Below, piece by piece: positions 62,212 to 64,000 of a stretch of DNA of 64,000 nt (its first letter is position 1; each line of letters opens with the position of its first letter). The notes beneath the pieces are model-generated. The model worked only from the letters and a program-made list of their open reading frames with translations. It was not told the DNA's origin and ran no database searches. Where the stretch lies: assembly GCF_013371465.1 (NCBI RefSeq), contig NZ_JABWDU010000001.1:797794-861793 (forward strand), in the 5' to 3' direction. The position numbers and the translations under genes were made by a program. The DNA is from Ensifer oleiphilus (GTDB lineage: Bacteria; Pseudomonadota; Alphaproteobacteria; Rhizobiales; Rhizobiaceae).

Positions 62212-63627
62212 ATGAACACCGATCTGATGAGCCTCTTCGATGCCGATGAGGCAGCGATCCGCAAGGTTCTGTCGGAGACGCTTGCCGGCGCCGACGATGG
62301 CGAACTGTTTTTGGAGCATGCCCAGGCCGAAGTGCTCTCCTTCGACAACGGCCGGCTGAAGGGCGGCAGCTTCAACACCGACCAGGGTTTTGGCCTGCGG
62401 GCGGTGGCCGGCGAATCGGTCGGCTATGCCCATGCCGGCGAGCTGTCGCTGGCAGCGCTTGGCCGAGCGGCGGATGCTGTCGGTCAGGTGACGCGCGGCT
62501 ATGCCGGCTCCTATGCCGCGGCTCCCCAGCGCACCAACAAGAAGCTTTATGGCGACGAAAACCCGATCGGCGAGCCGAGCTTCGAGGCGAAGGTGGCGCT
62601 GCTGCAGGAGATCGACGCCTATCTGCGTGCGCGCGACCCGAAGGTCCGCCAGGTGACGGCCTCGATTGCCGCGAGCTGGCAGCTGGTCGACATCCTGCGC
62701 GCCGACGGTCATCGGGTCCAGGACATCCGGCCGATGACGCGCATTAACATCTCCGTGGTTGCCGGTGACGGCGACCGCCAGGAAAGCGGCTCCTACGGCA
62801 TCGGCGGCCGTCGCGGCTTCGGCGACTTCATCACCGAGGAAAACTGGAAGAAGGGCGCCGACGAGGCACTGCGCCAGGCGCTCGTCAATCTCGACGCGAT
62901 CGACGCGCCGGCCGGCACAATGGATGTGGTGCTTGCCTCCGGCTGGCCGGGCGTCATGCTGCACGAAGCCGTCGGCCACGGCCTTGAGGGTGATTTCAAC
63001 CGCAAGAAGACCTCGGCTTTTGCCGGCCTGCTCGGCGAGCAGGTGGCGGCCAAGGGCGTGACCGTCGTCGACGATGGCACGATCGAGGCCCGTCGCGGCT
63101 CGATCTCGATCGACGACGAGGGAACGCCGTCCGGCTACAATGTGCTGATCGAGGACGGCAAGCTCGTCGGCTACATGCAGGATCGCCAGAACGCTCGCCT
63201 GATGGGCATGACGCCGACCGGCAACGGCCGGCGCCAGGGGTATGCCCATGTGCCGATGCCGCGCATGACAAACACCTACATGCTCTCTGGCGACAGGACG
63301 CCTGAGGAAATCATCGCCTCGGTGAACAAGGGCATCTATGCGGTTTCCTTCGGCGGCGGTCAGGTCGACATCACCTCCGGCAAGTTCGTCTTCGGCTGCA
63401 CCGAGGCCTACATGATCGAGAACGGCAAGATCGGCGCGCCGGTCAAGGGCGCGATGCTGATCGGAAATGGCCCGGACGCTATGAAGCGGGTGACGATGGT
63501 CGGCAACGACACCAAGCTCGACACCGGCATCGGCAACTGCGGAAAGGCCGGGCAATGGGTCCCGGTCGGCGTCGGCCAGCCGCACCTGCGCATGGACCAG
63601 ATCACCGTCGGCGGCACACAGGCATAA
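62212..63627 (+). CDS. tldD: Metalloprotease TldD
   Basis: A 471-residue TldD/PmbA-family metalloprotease. The zinc-binding HEAVGH motif lies at residues 251-256 (VMLHEAVGHGLEGDF), followed by KTSAFAGLLG and PRMTNTYMLSG, typical of the family. TldD works with TldE (PmbA) to process or degrade unstructured peptides such as antitoxin CcdA and peptide antibiotics; tldE is not in the window. The TAA stop codon is the first part of intergenic repeat copy C. Confidence 0.97.
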   Translation: MNTDLMSLFDADEAAIRKVLSETLAGADDGELFLEHAQAEVLSFDNGRLKGGSFNTDQGFGLRAVAGESVGYAHAGELSLAALGRAADAVGQVTRGYAGSYAAAPQRTNKKLYGDENPIGEPSFEAKVALLQEIDAYLRARDPKVRQVTASIAASWQLVDILRADGHRVQDIRPMTRINISVVAGDGDRQESGSYGIGGRRGFGDFITEENWKKGADEALRQALVNLDAIDAPAGTMDVVLASGWPGVMLHEAVGHGLEGDFNRKKTSAFAGLLGEQVAAKGVTVVDDGTIEARRGSISIDDEGTPSGYNVLIEDGKLVGYMQDRQNARLMGMTPTGNGRRQGYAHVPMPRMTNTYMLSGDRTPEEIIASVNKGIYAVSFGGGQVDITSGKFVFGCTEAYMIENGKIGAPVKGAMLIGNGPDAMKRVTMVGNDTKLDTGIGNCGKAGQWVPVGVGQPHLRMDQITVGGTQA

Positions 63628-63730
63628 AGCGCGTCGCGATCTTTCAGATTCGCTGGCGCGCTTTAAGCTCCTGTTTTTACGCATGTCGTTATCGCAAAAC
63701 CGCGGCACAATTTTGCGTGATGTGCTTTAA
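63625..63730 (-). repeat. Dispersed ~100-bp intergenic repeat, family 1, copy C (inverted)
   Basis: On the minus strand it reads TTAAAGCACATCACGCAAAA ... GCGGTTTTGCGATAACGACA, TGCGTAAAAACAGGAGC, TTAAAGCGCGCCAGCGAATC, and GATCGCGACGCGCTTTA, matching copies A and B. Its end, as the plus-strand TAAAGCGCG, includes the tldD stop codon. The rest of 63731-63879 is a spacer in which I see no gene. Confidence 0.8.
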
Positions 63731-63879
63731 GGCCTCTTCGTCAATCCTCACGAAGTCTCCACCGAATGTTGGCGCTTTGCCTTTTGGCCCTACGGCACAA
63801 TTTTTCTCCTGAGATCGGCTTTGATCTCAGGACTTAATGCCGCGCGTGCATGATTGCCGCCGAGGATATGGAGACTTGC

Positions 63880-64000
63880 ATGGATGAACGGTCAACAATG
63901 CGTTTGGATGTGAGGCCATTCGTCAAGGCGGATGAGCAGGCCGTCATCGACGTCATCGTGCCGATACAGAGTATCGAATTCGGCATCGCAATCACGGCGG
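63880..64000 (+). CDS. GNAT family N-acetyltransferase (N-terminus only)
   Basis: The gene begins at ATG 63880 (preceded by GGAG) and runs off the window. The 40 visible residues, including LDVRPFVKADEQAVIDVIVP, match the N-terminal pattern of GNAT acetyltransferases (R-P-F-x-x-x-D-E), but the acetyl-CoA-binding motif lies outside. The call therefore rests on a short region. Confidence 0.55.
   Translation, partial: MDERSTMRLDVRPFVKADEQAVIDVIVPIQSIEFGIAITA

Overview
The window is high-GC chromosomal DNA from an alphaproteobacterium of the Rhizobiaceae. It most resembles Sinorhizobium/Ensifer. Several features support this: separate glyQ and glyS; genes for rhizobial families (BA14K-like, HPE1-like, DUF1217, DUF6101); the bioMNY biotin transporter; many methyl-accepting chemotaxis proteins; and short palindromic intergenic repeats that look like RIME and the A/B/C palindromes of rhizobia. 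I saw no rRNA, tRNA, CRISPR array, insertion sequence or prophage. The genus is an inference from gene content, not from a search.

Left part (1-17 kb). On the minus strand are an isoprenoid block with ispE (cut by the window edge), a secreted TPR protein and polyprenyl diphosphate synthase. A plus-strand run follows: DUF2007, a tRNA1(Val)-type methyltransferase, an S49 peptidase, a small membrane protein, glyQ, a P-loop kinase-like protein, lemA, aroA, a DUF2207 protein, glyS and DUF523. Then come an HPE1-like secreted protein and purD (minus).

Middle part (17-41 kb). A PotD/NspS-like binding protein is translationally coupled to a GGDEF-EAL protein, a probable polyamine-sensing c-di-GMP module. 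Next are a fosmidomycin-resistance-type MFS exporter divergent from an AraC regulator, an OmpV/MipA outer-membrane protein, ubiA, a 34-codon small protein between two terminators, DUF6101, a six-repeat DUF1217 protein, an FAD-linked oxidase with tsaC/sua5, and a hypothetical protein. A cobalamin riboswitch then leads into a Rieske oxygenase and reductase pair of the glycine-betaine monooxygenase type. After this come a GH25 lysozyme, a BA14K-like protein, a ZntB-type transporter, and an acyl-CoA dehydrogenase with a crotonase behind a LiuR-like palindrome.

Right part (41-64 kb). Three chemoreceptor genes lie within about 9 kb; the first two have almost identical signalling halves. Around them are an RNA methyltransferase pair (tlyA and RumA/TrmA type), dxs, pirin, xseB and a histone-deacetylase-like gene. 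Then come an MDR oxidoreductase divergent from a thioesterase, a minus-strand run bioM-bioN-bioY-acyl-CoA ligase-thiolase, a YcaQ-like glycosylase, tldD and the start of a GNAT gene.

Themes. The MEP pathway and ubiquinone tail are well represented (ispE, dxs, polyprenyl synthase, ubiA). The most interesting regulatory or operonic associations are the B12 riboswitch on a Rieske oxygenase, the biotin-uptake genes apparently co-transcribed with an acyl-CoA ligase and a thiolase lacking its second catalytic cysteine, and the binding-protein/GGDEF-EAL pair. Three copies of one intergenic repeat all sit just 3' of a gene in the same relative orientation, and two of them supply the stop codon.
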